Positions 8,299 to 16,267 of a stretch of 64,000 bases of DNA are shown in pieces. A program made the position numbers and the translations under genes. Every line of letters begins with the position of its first letter. The first letter of the stretch is position 1. The notes below the pieces were generated by a model. It was not told the DNA's origin and did no database searches. It was given only the letters and a program-made list of their open reading frames with translations. This DNA is from Amycolatopsis sp. 2-15 (lineage in GTDB: Bacteria > Actinomycetota > Actinomycetes > Mycobacteriales > Pseudonocardiaceae), in the NCBI RefSeq assembly GCF_030285625.1, contig NZ_CP127294.1, positions 568,001 to 632,000 of the forward strand, in the 5' to 3' direction.

Positions 8299-9108
8299 GT
8301 GTCGACAACACCGCGCTGCGCACCGCGTTGTGGCGCGCTCTGCATCTCGAGGTGGGACGCCGCGCCGCACGTGTTCAAGGACCGTGTCGGCCTGGAGCTC
8401 GCGGCACCCGACGAGGGCTGGCGGCAACGACCGGACATGGACCCCTTTGCCACACAAGGGTTCCGGGCGAGCATGGTCGCGCGGGCCCGGTTCGTCGAGG
8501 AGCTGGTGCTCGAACGAAACGCGAGCCAGTACGTGATCCTCGGTGCCGGCCTCGACTCGTTCGCCCAGCGTCACCCCGGGGAGACCACCGTCTTCGAGAT
8601 CGACCAACCCGGCACCCAGGCGTGGAAACGCGAGCGCCTGCGAGCCCTCGGCTACCCACTGCCGACGCTGGTGCCCGTCGACTTCGAATCCGGCCGGTCG
8701 TGGCCCGCCGAGCTGACGGCCGCCGGCTTCGACTCGACGCAACCCGCGGTGTTCGCGTCCACGGGCGTGAGCATGTACCTGTCGAAGGCCACCACGACAG
8801 AAACCCTGCGCGCCGTCGCCGGCCTGGCGAAGGGCACGACGCTGGCCATGACCTTCCTCCTACCCCCGGAGCTGCTCGACACCACCGACCGTCCCGGCCT
8901 GCGCGCGAGCCAGGACGGCGCGAAAGCCGCCGGCACCCCGTTCGTCAGCTTCTACCGTCCGGAGGAAATGCTGGCGGCGGCCCGGGACGCGGGGTTCGCC
9001 GACGTCCGCCACGTCTCCGGAACCGCCCTGGCCGAGCGGTACTTCGCCGGCCGCGCGGACGGCTTGCGGCCGTCCACCGGAGAGGACTTCCTGGTCGCCA
9101 CGGTCTGA
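8295..9108 (+). pseudogene. Frameshifted class I SAM-dependent methyltransferase (LCM/PPM1-like)
   Basis: ATG 8295 overlaps the VOC stop and reads [20 protein letters not shown], then leaves frame at the GGG run 8354-8356. Removing one G restores HLEVDAAPHVFKDRVGLEL and a full-length protein of about 270 aa ending at TGA 9106-9108. Family features are MDPFATQGFRASMVARARFVEEL and the SAM-binding strand VILGAGLDSFAQR, then FEIDQPGTQAWKRERL. These resemble the actinobacterial putative SAM methyltransferases that include leucine carboxyl methyltransferase folds. An alternative ATG at 8299 in the second frame would give MSTTPRCAPRC.., which is not family-like. Confidence 0.75.
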
Positions 9109-9257
9109 AGCGGCCATCCGCGCGCCAAGTGGACGAATGCGCTACTCCACCCCCTTGTTGTTCATTTTCCGACCACACACCGGACCCCAACCGGGCACGT
9201 GCCGGCCCGCTGGCGTCCCCATCATGAGTCGCCCTTCCCCCCGACCCAGGAGGACTC

Positions 9258-10124
9258 ATGATCCGCAAGCGGATCGTGGCCGCGCTCGCCGCGGCGACGC
9301 TGGCCGCAGCCGGCGTGGTGACGGCTGCCGTCACGAACACCGCCGAACCGGACGTGGCGCCCGCCGCCGCGGCCGTGCCGGCGTTCGACCACATCGTGCT
9401 GGTGATGTTCGAGAACAAGAAGGCCTCGTCCATCACCTCATCGGCCGCCCCGTACTTCACTTCCCTGGCCAGCCAGGGCGCGAAGTTCACCAGCTCCTTC
9501 GCCATCACCCACCCGAGCCAGCCCAACTACGTCGCCCTGTTCTCCGGCGCCACCCAGGGCGTCACGAGCGACTCCTGCCCCGCCAACCTCGGCAGCAAGG
9601 CCAACCTCGGCCAGCAGCTGATCGGCGCCGGCAAGACGTTCAAGGGTTACTCGGAGTCCATGCCGTCCGACGGCTACACCGGCTGCGTCAGCGGCAACTA
9701 CCAGCGCAAGCACAACAGCTGGGTGGACTTCTCGAACGTCCCGGCGGCCAGCAACGTCCGCTACTCCAGCTTCCCCACCGACTACACGAAGCTGCCCACC
9801 GTTTCGTTCGTGACGCCGAACATGTGCAGCGACATGCACGACTGCTCGATCGGCACGGGTGACACCTGGCTCAAGAGCCACCTCGACTCGTACGCGCAGT
9901 GGGCCAAGACGCACAACAGCCTGCTGATCGTCACGTTCGACGAGGACAGCGGCACCTCGGTCAACCAGATCTACACCACGTTCACCGGTGCCCACGTGAA
10001 GCCGGGCAGCTACTCCGAATCCATCAACCACTACACGGTCCTGCGCACCATCGAGGCCTCCTACGGCCTGCCGGGGATCGCGGGCGCGGCGAGCAAGTCG
10101 CCGATCCTCGACGCCTGGCAGTGA
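9258..10124 (+). CDS. Secreted phosphoesterase (alkaline-phosphatase superfamily)
   Basis: A 288-aa exported enzyme with a Sec signal peptide (basic MIRKR, hydrophobic about 7-25, then an Ala-rich cleavage region). The mature domain begins FDHIVLVMFENKKASSI, the metal-binding entry of the PF04185 phosphoesterase/phospholipase C group. It continues with THPSQPNYVALFSGATQG, and FDEDSGT near residue 235 supplies acidic metal ligands. It probably removes phosphate from an extracellular ester. ATG 9258 has a strong AGGAGG site 5-6 nt upstream. A long hairpin terminator follows the stop. A GTTCATTTTCC stretch at 9160-9170 is only a faint PHO-box resemblance. Confidence 0.88.
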   Translation: MIRKRIVAALAAATLAAAGVVTAAVTNTAEPDVAPAAAAVPAFDHIVLVMFENKKASSITSSAAPYFTSLASQGAKFTSSFAITHPSQPNYVALFSGATQGVTSDSCPANLGSKANLGQQLIGAGKTFKGYSESMPSDGYTGCVSGNYQRKHNSWVDFSNVPAASNVRYSSFPTDYTKLPTVSFVTPNMCSDMHDCSIGTGDTWLKSHLDSYAQWAKTHNSLLIVTFDEDSGTSVNQIYTTFTGAHVKPGSYSESINHYTVLRTIEASYGLPGIAGAASKSPILDAWQ

Positions 10125-10129
10125 TCCCT

Positions 10130-10171
10130 CCGCGGGCGCGTCCACTGTAGACACAGTGGGCGCGCCCGCGG
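10130..10171 (+). terminator. Rho-independent-type hairpin after phosphoesterase
   Basis: A 19-bp stem (10130-10148 with 10153-10171) containing one G-U type pair and a 4-nt AGAC loop starts 5 nt after the stop. There is no U tract, which is usual for actinobacterial terminators. Confidence 0.8.
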
Positions 10172-10190
10172 CTCCAGAAGGGCGCGTGGC

Positions 10191-11420
10191 GTGTACCTCT
10201 CCACCATCGGCCGCAGCGAGCACAAGGTCTCCCGAGGGAAGATCGCCGCGAACGTGCTCGCGCTCGGCACCGTCAGCCTCGTCACGGACATCTCCTCGGA
10301 GATGGTCACGGCGGTGCTGCCCATCTACCTCGTCCTCAGCCTGCACCTGAGCCCCGCGATCTACGGCCTCGTCGACGGCCTCTACACCGGCGCGACGGCG
10401 CTGTTGCGGCTCGTCGGCGGCTACCTCGCCGACCGCGTGAGCCGGCGCAAGACCATCGCCGGGATCGGCTACGCGATCTCGGCCCTCGCGAAGCTGGGCC
10501 TCGTCGCGGCCGGCGCGTCGGCGGGTGCGATCGGCGCGGTGATCACCGCCGACCGCACCGGCAAGGGCCTGCGCACGGCTCCGCGCGACGCGCTGATCAC
10601 CTTGTCGGCGCCGCAGGACATGCTCGGGCGCGCGTTCGGCGTGCACCGCGCGATGGACAGCGCCGGTGCGTTCGCGGGACCGCTCGTGGCGCTGGGCGTG
10701 CTCGCGCTGGTCGGCGCTTCGAGCACCGACGCGTTCGACGCCGTGTTCGTCACCAGCTTCTGCATCGCGGCGATCGGCGTGCTGCTGCTGATCCTCTTCG
10801 TGCGGGACCACCGCACGCCGCGCCCGGCCACGGGCACGGTGTCCCCTCGTGCGGCGGCAGCGTTGCTGAAGTCCGCGCCGGTGCGGCGGCTGCTGATCGC
10901 CGCCTGCGTGCTCGGCACGGCGACCATCGGCGACGGCTTCGTCTACCTGCTGCTGCAACGCCGCGAGGACATCGGCACGGGCTGGTTCCCGCTGCTGGCC
11001 GTGGGCACGAACCTCGCCTACCTCGTGCTAGCGGCGCCGCTGGGCGCGCTGGCCGACCGGTTCGGGCGGCTGCCGGTGGTGCTCTGCGGTTACGGCGCGC
11101 TGGTCGTGGTGTATCTGCTGCTGGCCGGGCCCGTGTCGGGCTGGCCGCTCGTGGTGGTGTCGCTCGCGCTCTACGGCGCGTTCTACGCGGCCACCGACGG
11201 CGTGCTGATGGCACTGGCGGGACCGGTGCTGCCGGAAGCCCTGCGCACCACGGGCATCTCGCTCATCCAGACCGGCCAGGCCGTGGCGTACTTCGTCTCG
11301 TCCGCGCTGTTCGGGCTGGCGTGGCAGGTGTGGGGCATCGGGCCGTCGATGGCCGTGGCGGCGGGCGCGGCCGTGCTCGCGATCGTGGTGACGTTCGGAC
11401 TCCTTCGGAAGGTGCGATGA
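10191..11420 (+). CDS. MFS transporter
   Basis: A 409-aa major-facilitator protein with about 12 membrane segments. The first loop carries YLADRVSRRKTIAG, a variant of the MFS GxLaDrxGrkxxl signature, and ITADRTGKGLRTAPRD resembles a subgroup of putative drug/sugar exporters. The second half repeats the pattern (GALADRFGRLPVVLCGYGAL). A GTG start at 10191 is used. The stop overlaps the ATG of the next gene (ATGA), so transporter and downstream protein are co-translated. The substrate cannot be deduced. Confidence 0.88.
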   Translation: MYLSTIGRSEHKVSRGKIAANVLALGTVSLVTDISSEMVTAVLPIYLVLSLHLSPAIYGLVDGLYTGATALLRLVGGYLADRVSRRKTIAGIGYAISALAKLGLVAAGASAGAIGAVITADRTGKGLRTAPRDALITLSAPQDMLGRAFGVHRAMDSAGAFAGPLVALGVLALVGASSTDAFDAVFVTSFCIAAIGVLLLILFVRDHRTPRPATGTVSPRAAAALLKSAPVRRLLIAACVLGTATIGDGFVYLLLQRREDIGTGWFPLLAVGTNLAYLVLAAPLGALADRFGRLPVVLCGYGALVVVYLLLAGPVSGWPLVVVSLALYGAFYAATDGVLMALAGPVLPEALRTTGISLIQTGQAVAYFVSSALFGLAWQVWGIGPSMAVAAGAAVLAIVVTFGLLRKVR

Positions 11421-12394
11421 AAACGCGGATCTTGGTGGCGGTGGCGGGCGTCGTGGTGCTGATCGCCGCGGCGGCGGTGTACGTCGGGATGGCGGCGGCG
11501 CGCAACCGCGACGTCGCGGCCACCGGCACGGTGTCCCTGGCTCCCGGCCCGCGGTTGCTGGTGCGCAGCACGGCCGACGCCTCGCGCGGCCACGTCGTCA
11601 CGGTGTCTTCGACGGATCCGGGCGGCCCGCGCGCGGTGTCGCCGGTGACGTGCGCGCGCGTCTACGCCGCCGCGGGCACCGGCCTGTGTCTGCGCCAGGA
11701 CGGCGACCTGACCACGTACCAGCTGGCCGTGCTCGACTCCGGGCTCACGTCGAAGCGCGAGATCCCGCTGGTCGGCCTGCCCAACCGCGCGCGCGTCTCG
11801 CCGAGCGGCAACTTGGTGGCGTGGACGGTGTTCGTCACCGGCGACTCCTACAACGGCGGCGTGTTCTCCACCCGCGCCGGCATCCTCGACACGCGCACGG
11901 GCGAGCTCGCGCCGTCGCTGGAGGACTTCGCGGTGACGCTCGACGGCAAGCCCTACCAGGCCGTGGACCTCAACTTCTGGGGCGTCACCTTCACCCGCGA
12001 CGACCACACCTTCTACGCCACGATGTCCACCGCCGGACACCGCTACCTGGTCCGCGGCGACTTCCGGGCGCACACGATCGGGTCGATCCGGGAGAACGTG
12101 GAGTGCCCCTCGCTGTCGCCGGACAGCACGCGCATCGCGTTCAAGTCGGCCATCGACGACGACCCGGCGAAGGGCTGGCGCCTCTCGGTGCTCGACCTCG
12201 CGTCGGGCCGCGTGACGCCGCTGGCCGAGAGCCGCAGCGTCGACGATCAGGCCGCGTGGCTCGACGAGCACTCGGTCGCGTACGCGATCCCACGCGGCAC
12301 TCAGCACTCGGACGTCTGGACGGTGCCGGCCGACGGCAGCGGCGTGCCGCGCGTGCTGGTGCCGGACGCGGAGTCGCCGGCCGCGCTGGGCTGA
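11417..12394 (+). CDS. Membrane-anchored beta-propeller-like (TolB/PD40-type) protein
   Basis: A 325-aa protein with an N-terminal signal anchor (about residues 4-25) and an extracytoplasmic domain. That domain has repeated WD40/PD40-like blades, for example RVSPSGNLVAWTVF, CPSLSPDSTRIAFKS and AAWLDEHSVAYAI. Such propellers bind partners or ligands rather than catalyse. ATG 11417 overlaps the MFS stop by four bases, so it may be an accessory or sensing partner of that transporter; this is inference from context. No catalytic motif is visible. Confidence 0.75.
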   Translation: MKTRILVAVAGVVVLIAAAAVYVGMAAARNRDVAATGTVSLAPGPRLLVRSTADASRGHVVTVSSTDPGGPRAVSPVTCARVYAAAGTGLCLRQDGDLTTYQLAVLDSGLTSKREIPLVGLPNRARVSPSGNLVAWTVFVTGDSYNGGVFSTRAGILDTRTGELAPSLEDFAVTLDGKPYQAVDLNFWGVTFTRDDHTFYATMSTAGHRYLVRGDFRAHTIGSIRENVECPSLSPDSTRIAFKSAIDDDPAKGWRLSVLDLASGRVTPLAESRSVDDQAAWLDEHSVAYAIPRGTQHSDVWTVPADGSGVPRVLVPDAESPAALG

Positions 12395-12415
12395 TCGTCG
12401 CCGGGGCCCCGACGA

Positions 12416-12450
12416 GTGTCAGACTTGTCCTCCCACAGCGGATCTGACAC
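12416..12450. promoter_or_regulatory. Inverted repeat upstream of the HTH/NBR1-Ig gene
   Basis: Arms GTGTCAGA (12416-12423) and TCTGACAC (12443-12450) flank a 19-nt spacer, 13 bp before the ATG at 12463. A further GTCAGA occurs just after the gene (13340-13345). This may be an operator for the HTH domain encoded next to it, or part of a promoter. Confidence 0.45.
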
Positions 12451-12462
12451 CCAGGGAGAGCG

Positions 12463-13335
12463 ATGAGCGCGGAGCCGGACCCGGCCGACGTGCTTGCCGC
12501 GGAGCTGGCCGCGCTGCGCGCGAGCGCCGGCAACCCGTCGTTCCGCAAGATGGCCGAGCGCTCCGGCTGCATCTCCCACACCACCTTGCACGAGGCGGTG
12601 AAGGGCACGCGGTTCCCGTCGTGGGAGACCACTCGGGAGTTCGTGAAGGCGTGCGGCGCGGACGAAGAGCCGTGGCGGGCGAGGTGGGTGGAGCTCAAGG
12701 GCGTGCCACCGGTGCCGGAACCCGTCGCGGTGGCTCAACCCGACGCGGTGGCCGAGCCGGGTCCGGCCGAGGCGACTCCGGCTGAGGCGAGTCCGACCGA
12801 GCCGGATGCTGCCGAACCGGGCGTCGAAGGTGTCCGCCTCGCCCCGCCGCCGCGCAAGCGCTCGGCCCGGCGGAACGCGCTGGTCGTCGGCGCTGCCGTG
12901 GTCGCCGTGCTCGCCGCGGTGGCCGCGTTTGTCATCCCCGGCAAGCTGGGCACTCCGGCGGGCGACGCGAGCGCCCGTATCCCCGGCGACAACACCAAGT
13001 TCATCGCCGACGTCACGGTGCCGGACGGCACGCCGGTGCACGCCGGCGTGACCGTGCAGAAGGTGTGGGAGGTCGAGAACGCGGGTTCGGTGCCGTGGCA
13101 CCAGCGCTACCTGCAGCGCATGGACCTGCCGCCCGCGCCGGGCACTTGCCGCACGCCCGACCGGGTACTGATCGGCGACACCGCGCCCGGCGAGCACGTG
13201 ATGATCAGCGTGCCGGTGAGCGCGCCGGACGCGCCGGGCCGCTGCTGGATCGGCTGGAAGATGGTCGACGCGGCGGGCACGGAGTTCTTCACGACGAAGC
13301 GTCCGGTGTACGTGCTGGTGACCGTCGTCCCCTGA
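12463..13335 (+). CDS. HTH - transmembrane - NBR1-Ig-like domain protein
   Basis: A 290-aa protein with three parts. A cytoplasmic helix-turn-helix (about 10-80; FRKMAERSGCISHTTLHEAVKG) is followed by a Pro/Ala/Glu-rich linker. One membrane span (about 142-163) and an extracytoplasmic NBR1-type immunoglobulin-like domain (about 180-290; VQKVWEVENAGSVPW, GRCWIGWKMVDAAGTEFF) complete it. The VWxxxNxGxxxW pattern is diagnostic for the NBR1 Ig domain. It could couple an outside signal to DNA binding, or the HTH may be degenerate. ATG 12463 has a GGGAGAG site. It stands alone, with an inverted repeat upstream and a terminator downstream. Confidence 0.85.
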   Translation: MSAEPDPADVLAAELAALRASAGNPSFRKMAERSGCISHTTLHEAVKGTRFPSWETTREFVKACGADEEPWRARWVELKGVPPVPEPVAVAQPDAVAEPGPAEATPAEASPTEPDAAEPGVEGVRLAPPPRKRSARRNALVVGAAVVAVLAAVAAFVIPGKLGTPAGDASARIPGDNTKFIADVTVPDGTPVHAGVTVQKVWEVENAGSVPWHQRYLQRMDLPPAPGTCRTPDRVLIGDTAPGEHVMISVPVSAPDAPGRCWIGWKMVDAAGTEFFTTKRPVYVLVTVVP

Positions 13336-13448
13336 CGCTGTCAGATTCTGTAAGACCTGGTCGGGTTGGTACCGAACACCCCCGCTCCCACCGGAAAATG
13401 GATCGCAGCGAAGGCGTCCCTCCCCCGTCTTCGACGGATTCTGGGGGT

Positions 13449-13490
13449 CGGTCCGTGGGGTGGCCCGGGCGAAGGGTGCCCCACGGACCG
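13449..13490. terminator. Bidirectional hairpin between convergent genes
   Basis: A perfect 12-bp stem, CGGTCCGTGGGG (13449-13460) with its complement at 13479-13490, and an 18-nt loop. It lies between the convergent HTH/NBR1-Ig gene and the GlxA-type regulator and could serve both. Confidence 0.7.
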
Positions 13491-13496
13491 CCGATT

Positions 13497-14480
13497 TCAC
13501 GCCGTGCGGCGGAACGTGCTCCGGTAGGCGCTGGGCGACACCCCGAGCGCGCTCTGCAGGTGCTGGCGCAGTGAAGCCGCCGTGCCGAAGCCACAGTCGG
13601 TCGCGATGCGGTCGATCGGCAGGTCCGTCTCCTCCAGCAGCTGCCGCGCGCGTTCCACCCGCTGCTGCGTGAGCCACTGCAGCGCCGAGATCCCGACCTC
13701 CTCGCGGAAGCGCCGCGTGAACGTGCGCACGCTCATCGCCTCCTTCGACGCCAGGTCGCGCAGCGTCAGCGGCCGATCGAGGTGCTCCAGCGCCCACGCT
13801 CGCGCGGCACCCGTCGACGCGGTCTGCGGCTCGGGCACCGGGCGGCGGATGAATTGCGCCTGCCCGCCCTCGCGGTGCGGCGACACGACGGTGCCGCGCG
13901 CGACCTCGTTGGCCACGGCCGCGCCGAAGTCTCGCCGGATCAGGTGCAGGCAGAGGTCGATGCCGGATGCGACGCCGGCGGAGGTGAAGACGTTGCCGTC
14001 CTCGGTGTAGAGCACGTCGGGGTCCAGCTTCACCCGCGGGTACTCCAGCTGGAACTCGCACGCCGAGCGCCAGTGCGTGGTCGCGCGGCGGCCGTCGAGC
14101 AGGCCCGCGGCCGCGAGCACGAAGGCGCCGGTGCAGATCGACGCGATGCGAGCGTCGGGGCGGATGCGGTCGATGGCGCCGGCCAGCGCCGGCGGGTACT
14201 CGCGGCCGGTGGGCTCGTACTCCAGCGACGACGCCGGGACCACCACCGTGTCGGCCTCGGCGATCGCCTCCGGCCCCGCGGCGACGGGGATGACGATGTC
14301 GGAGTCGGTGCGGACGTCGCCGGGCTCGGGCGTGCACGTGACCACCTCGTAGAGCGGCTCACCCTCGGCCGAGCGCGCCTGGCCGAACAGGCGGTGCACG
14401 ATGCCGAGCTCCATCACGAGCATGCCGTGGCGCACGAGCACCGCCACGTGGTGCCTTTCCGGGTGCCGGAAAACGGACAT
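13497..14480 (-). CDS. GlxA-family transcriptional regulator (DJ-1/PfpI plus AraC HTH)
   Basis: A 327-aa two-domain regulator. The N-terminal DJ-1/PfpI-like domain (about 10-190) has the conserved SICTGAFVLAAAGLLDGRRA around the nucleophile-elbow cysteine. The C-terminal AraC double HTH (about 225-325) has LTLRDLASKEAMSVRTFTRRF and IDRIATDCGFGTAASLRQHL. ATG 14480 begins MSVFRHPERHHVAVLV; upstream in-frame sequence is non-family. It is divergent from the NAD(P)H oxidoreductase at 14551, its likely target. Confidence 0.92.
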   Translation of the reverse strand: MSVFRHPERHHVAVLVRHGMLVMELGIVHRLFGQARSAEGEPLYEVVTCTPEPGDVRTDSDIVIPVAAGPEAIAEADTVVVPASSLEYEPTGREYPPALAGAIDRIRPDARIASICTGAFVLAAAGLLDGRRATTHWRSACEFQLEYPRVKLDPDVLYTEDGNVFTSAGVASGIDLCLHLIRRDFGAAVANEVARGTVVSPHREGGQAQFIRRPVPEPQTASTGAARAWALEHLDRPLTLRDLASKEAMSVRTFTRRFREEVGISALQWLTQQRVERARQLLEETDLPIDRIATDCGFGTAASLRQHLQSALGVSPSAYRSTFRRTA

Positions 14481-14550
14481 GGCCCGATTCTTGCACAGGT
14501 TGTCCATCGGGCCACTTTTTCCGGGTCGGCCCGCGCGCGACCCTGGCGAC

Positions 14551-15249
14551 ATGAACGTCCTCTGGCTCTTCGCCCACCCCGACTCGCACTCCCTCGGCGG
14601 CGCGCTGCGCGACGAGGGCCTGGCGACGCTGCGCGCCCTCGGCCACGACGTGCGCGAGTCGGACCTGTACGCCATGCACTGGAACCCGGTCGTCGACGAG
14701 ATCGCCGCGGTCCCGGACGACGTCCGCGCCGAACAGGCCAAGCTGACCTGGGCCGATGCCGTGGTCTTCCAGTTCCCGCTCTGGTGGTACGGCACACCCG
14801 CCATGCTGAAAGGCTGGTTCGACCGCGTCTTCGTGCAGGGCTACGCCTACGACGTCCGAGACGAAGACGGCCGCACCCTCCGCTACGGCGAAGGCGCGCT
14901 GGCCGGCAAACGCGCGCTGGTCGTGGTCACCACCGGCTCGCCCGCCCCGGCGCTGGGCCCGCGTGGCGTGAACGGCCCGCTGCCCGACCTGCTGTTCGGG
15001 CTACAGCACGGCACGCTCTTCTACACCGGCATGTCGGTGCTGCCGCCCTTCGCCGTGTACGACGCGGATCGGATGACGCCGTGCGCCTTCGCGTCGGCCG
15101 CGTCGGCGCTGCGCTCGCGCTTGCGGGATCTCGCGACGGCTTCCCCGTTGCCGTTCCGCCCCCAGAACGGCGGCGACTACGGCCGTGACCATGTACTTCG
15201 GCCCGAAGTGGCACCCGGCCGCTCAGGCCTGGACGTGCACCTCGGCTGA
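14551..15249 (+). CDS. NAD(P)H-dependent oxidoreductase (NQO1-like flavodoxin fold)
   Basis: A 232-aa flavoprotein of the PF02525 group that reduces quinones or similar acceptors using FMN/FAD. The N-terminal phosphate loop AHPDSHSLGGALRDE, the VFQFPLWWYGTPAMLKGWFDRV segment and LVVVTTGSPA are characteristic. The C-terminal GGDYGRDHVLRPEVAPG is family-typical. ATG 14551 is one base after GCGAC, with a weak ribosome site. The start lies 71 bp from the divergent GlxA-type regulator. Its 3' end overlaps the tail of the decayed oxidoreductase remnant on the other strand. Confidence 0.9.
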   Translation: MNVLWLFAHPDSHSLGGALRDEGLATLRALGHDVRESDLYAMHWNPVVDEIAAVPDDVRAEQAKLTWADAVVFQFPLWWYGTPAMLKGWFDRVFVQGYAYDVRDEDGRTLRYGEGALAGKRALVVVTTGSPAPALGPRGVNGPLPDLLFGLQHGTLFYTGMSVLPPFAVYDADRMTPCAFASAASALRSRLRDLATASPLPFRPQNGGDYGRDHVLRPEVAPGRSGLDVHLG

Positions 15250-15580
15250 GGGCTGCCGGATCACCTCGACGACGCTGGCGACGCCGTGCGCCCCGTGTCC
15301 CCGGGCCACCGCCCGGTCGAACAGCTCGCGCACCGCCGCCGGCACGGTTGCGTCGAGGCCCCGTGAAGCCTCGACGAGGTGCGCCGGCCCGCGCGCATTG
15401 ATGTCCACAGAGGACACTTCCGTGCGGTAGCCCCCCGCCGCCCTCGCCACCGACCAGCGCCAACGCGTGCAGGTAACCGGCCATGGTGGTCCACATGATG
15501 CCGAGCAGCGCCAGATCGTAGGCCGCGGGTAGCCCGGCGTCGGCGCCGAGGAACGTCGGCGCGGCTACTTTTCGGCGGCG
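15223..15580 (-). pseudogene. Remnant of an imine-reductase-like NADPH oxidoreductase
   Basis: Two pieces of one family are read on the minus strand. The first (about 15575-15440) has PTFLGADAGLPAAYDLALLG and MWTTMAGYLHALALVG. The second, in another frame (about 15450-15223), has YRTEVSSVDINARGPAHLVE and GHGAHGVASVVEVIRQPS. In intact imine-reductase/6PGDH-like proteins these motifs are about 35-40 residues further apart and follow a Rossmann domain that is absent here. The gene has lost its N-terminus and an internal segment; the junction is at a G-rich run. It is not functional. Downstream convergent gene sequence overlaps its last codons. Confidence 0.7.
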
Positions 15581-15592
15581 CCGAGACCGCGT

Positions 15593-16186
15593 TCACGGCG
15601 CACCGGGAGCTGCTCGAAGTCCAGGTACAACTGCGGTCTCGACGCGGGCGAAGAACCCCTCGGCCGACTTCATGGCCGCGTCGTCGGCGAGTACGTCGCC
15701 GGGCCTGCTGCCGTTGCCCATCAGCGCACCGCCCCAGCGCATGCCCAGGTACGCGGCGGTCTTCTCCAACGTGCCCACCAGCGGGTCGGCCTGCTCGCGC
15801 CCCTCACTCAGCACGCTGACGCCCCACAGTGTCTTGCCCTTCATCCGCGCCTTGAACTCCGCCCCCGGCACCCGCATCCACCCCGACCAGTAGTCCAGGT
15901 ACAGCTTCACGCTCGCCGCCACCGAGTACCAGTACACCGGCGAGGCGATCACCAGGTCCGTGGCCGCGAACGTCGCGTCCATCAGCACCTTCTCGTTGCC
16001 CGCCGGCTCCGGGTGCTCGCCGAAGCCGTGCCGCCGGTCTTCGAACGCGGGCAGCGGCACCTCCGGCAGCCGGATCCACACTTGCTCGTGCTGCCGGGGG
16101 ACCTCCCTCGCGGCGCGTCGGGCCAGCATCTCGGTGTTGCCCCCGGCGCGTGCGGCCGCCACCAGGAACAGGAAGCTCCGATCCAT
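15593..16186 (-). CDS. NADPH-dependent FMN reductase / flavodoxin-family protein
   Basis: A 197-aa flavodoxin-fold protein. FLFLVAAARAGGNTEMLARRA forms the FMN phosphate loop and ATDLVIASPVYWYSVAASVKLYLDYWSG is the characteristic second motif. It probably reduces free flavin or quinone-like compounds. ATG 16186 follows a GGGGAGAG ribosome site at about 6 nt; an upstream in-frame ATG would add residues from the operator region. The divergent MarR gene and an intervening palindrome suggest repressor control. Its last residues abut the oxidoreductase remnant, so the original C-terminus may have been replaced. Confidence 0.87.
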   Translation of the reverse strand: MDRSFLFLVAAARAGGNTEMLARRAAREVPRQHEQVWIRLPEVPLPAFEDRRHGFGEHPEPAGNEKVLMDATFAATDLVIASPVYWYSVAASVKLYLDYWSGWMRVPGAEFKARMKGKTLWGVSVLSEGREQADPLVGTLEKTAAYLGMRWGGALMGNGSRPGDVLADDAAMKSAEGFFARVETAVVPGLRAAPGAP

Positions 16187-16210
16187 CACGATCTCTCCCC
16201 AGTCAGTTAT

Positions 16211-16243
16211 ATGCATGTGCATTCAAATGTTGTCACTGCATGT
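16211..16243. promoter_or_regulatory. Candidate MarR operator
   Basis: The AT-rich divergent spacer holds the palindrome ATGCA-TG-TGCAT (16211-16222) and two direct copies of TGCATGT (16212-16218, 16237-16243) 25 bp apart. MarR repressors usually bind such 10-20 bp palindromes in their own promoters. Confidence 0.55.
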
Positions 16244-16267
16244 ACTCTGACGTCAAGGGGAGGACCG

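Noticed and set aside
9160..9170. PHO box upstream of the secreted phosphoesterase
   Set aside because: Only one GTTCA-type unit is visible; a functional site needs at least two 11-bp direct repeats.
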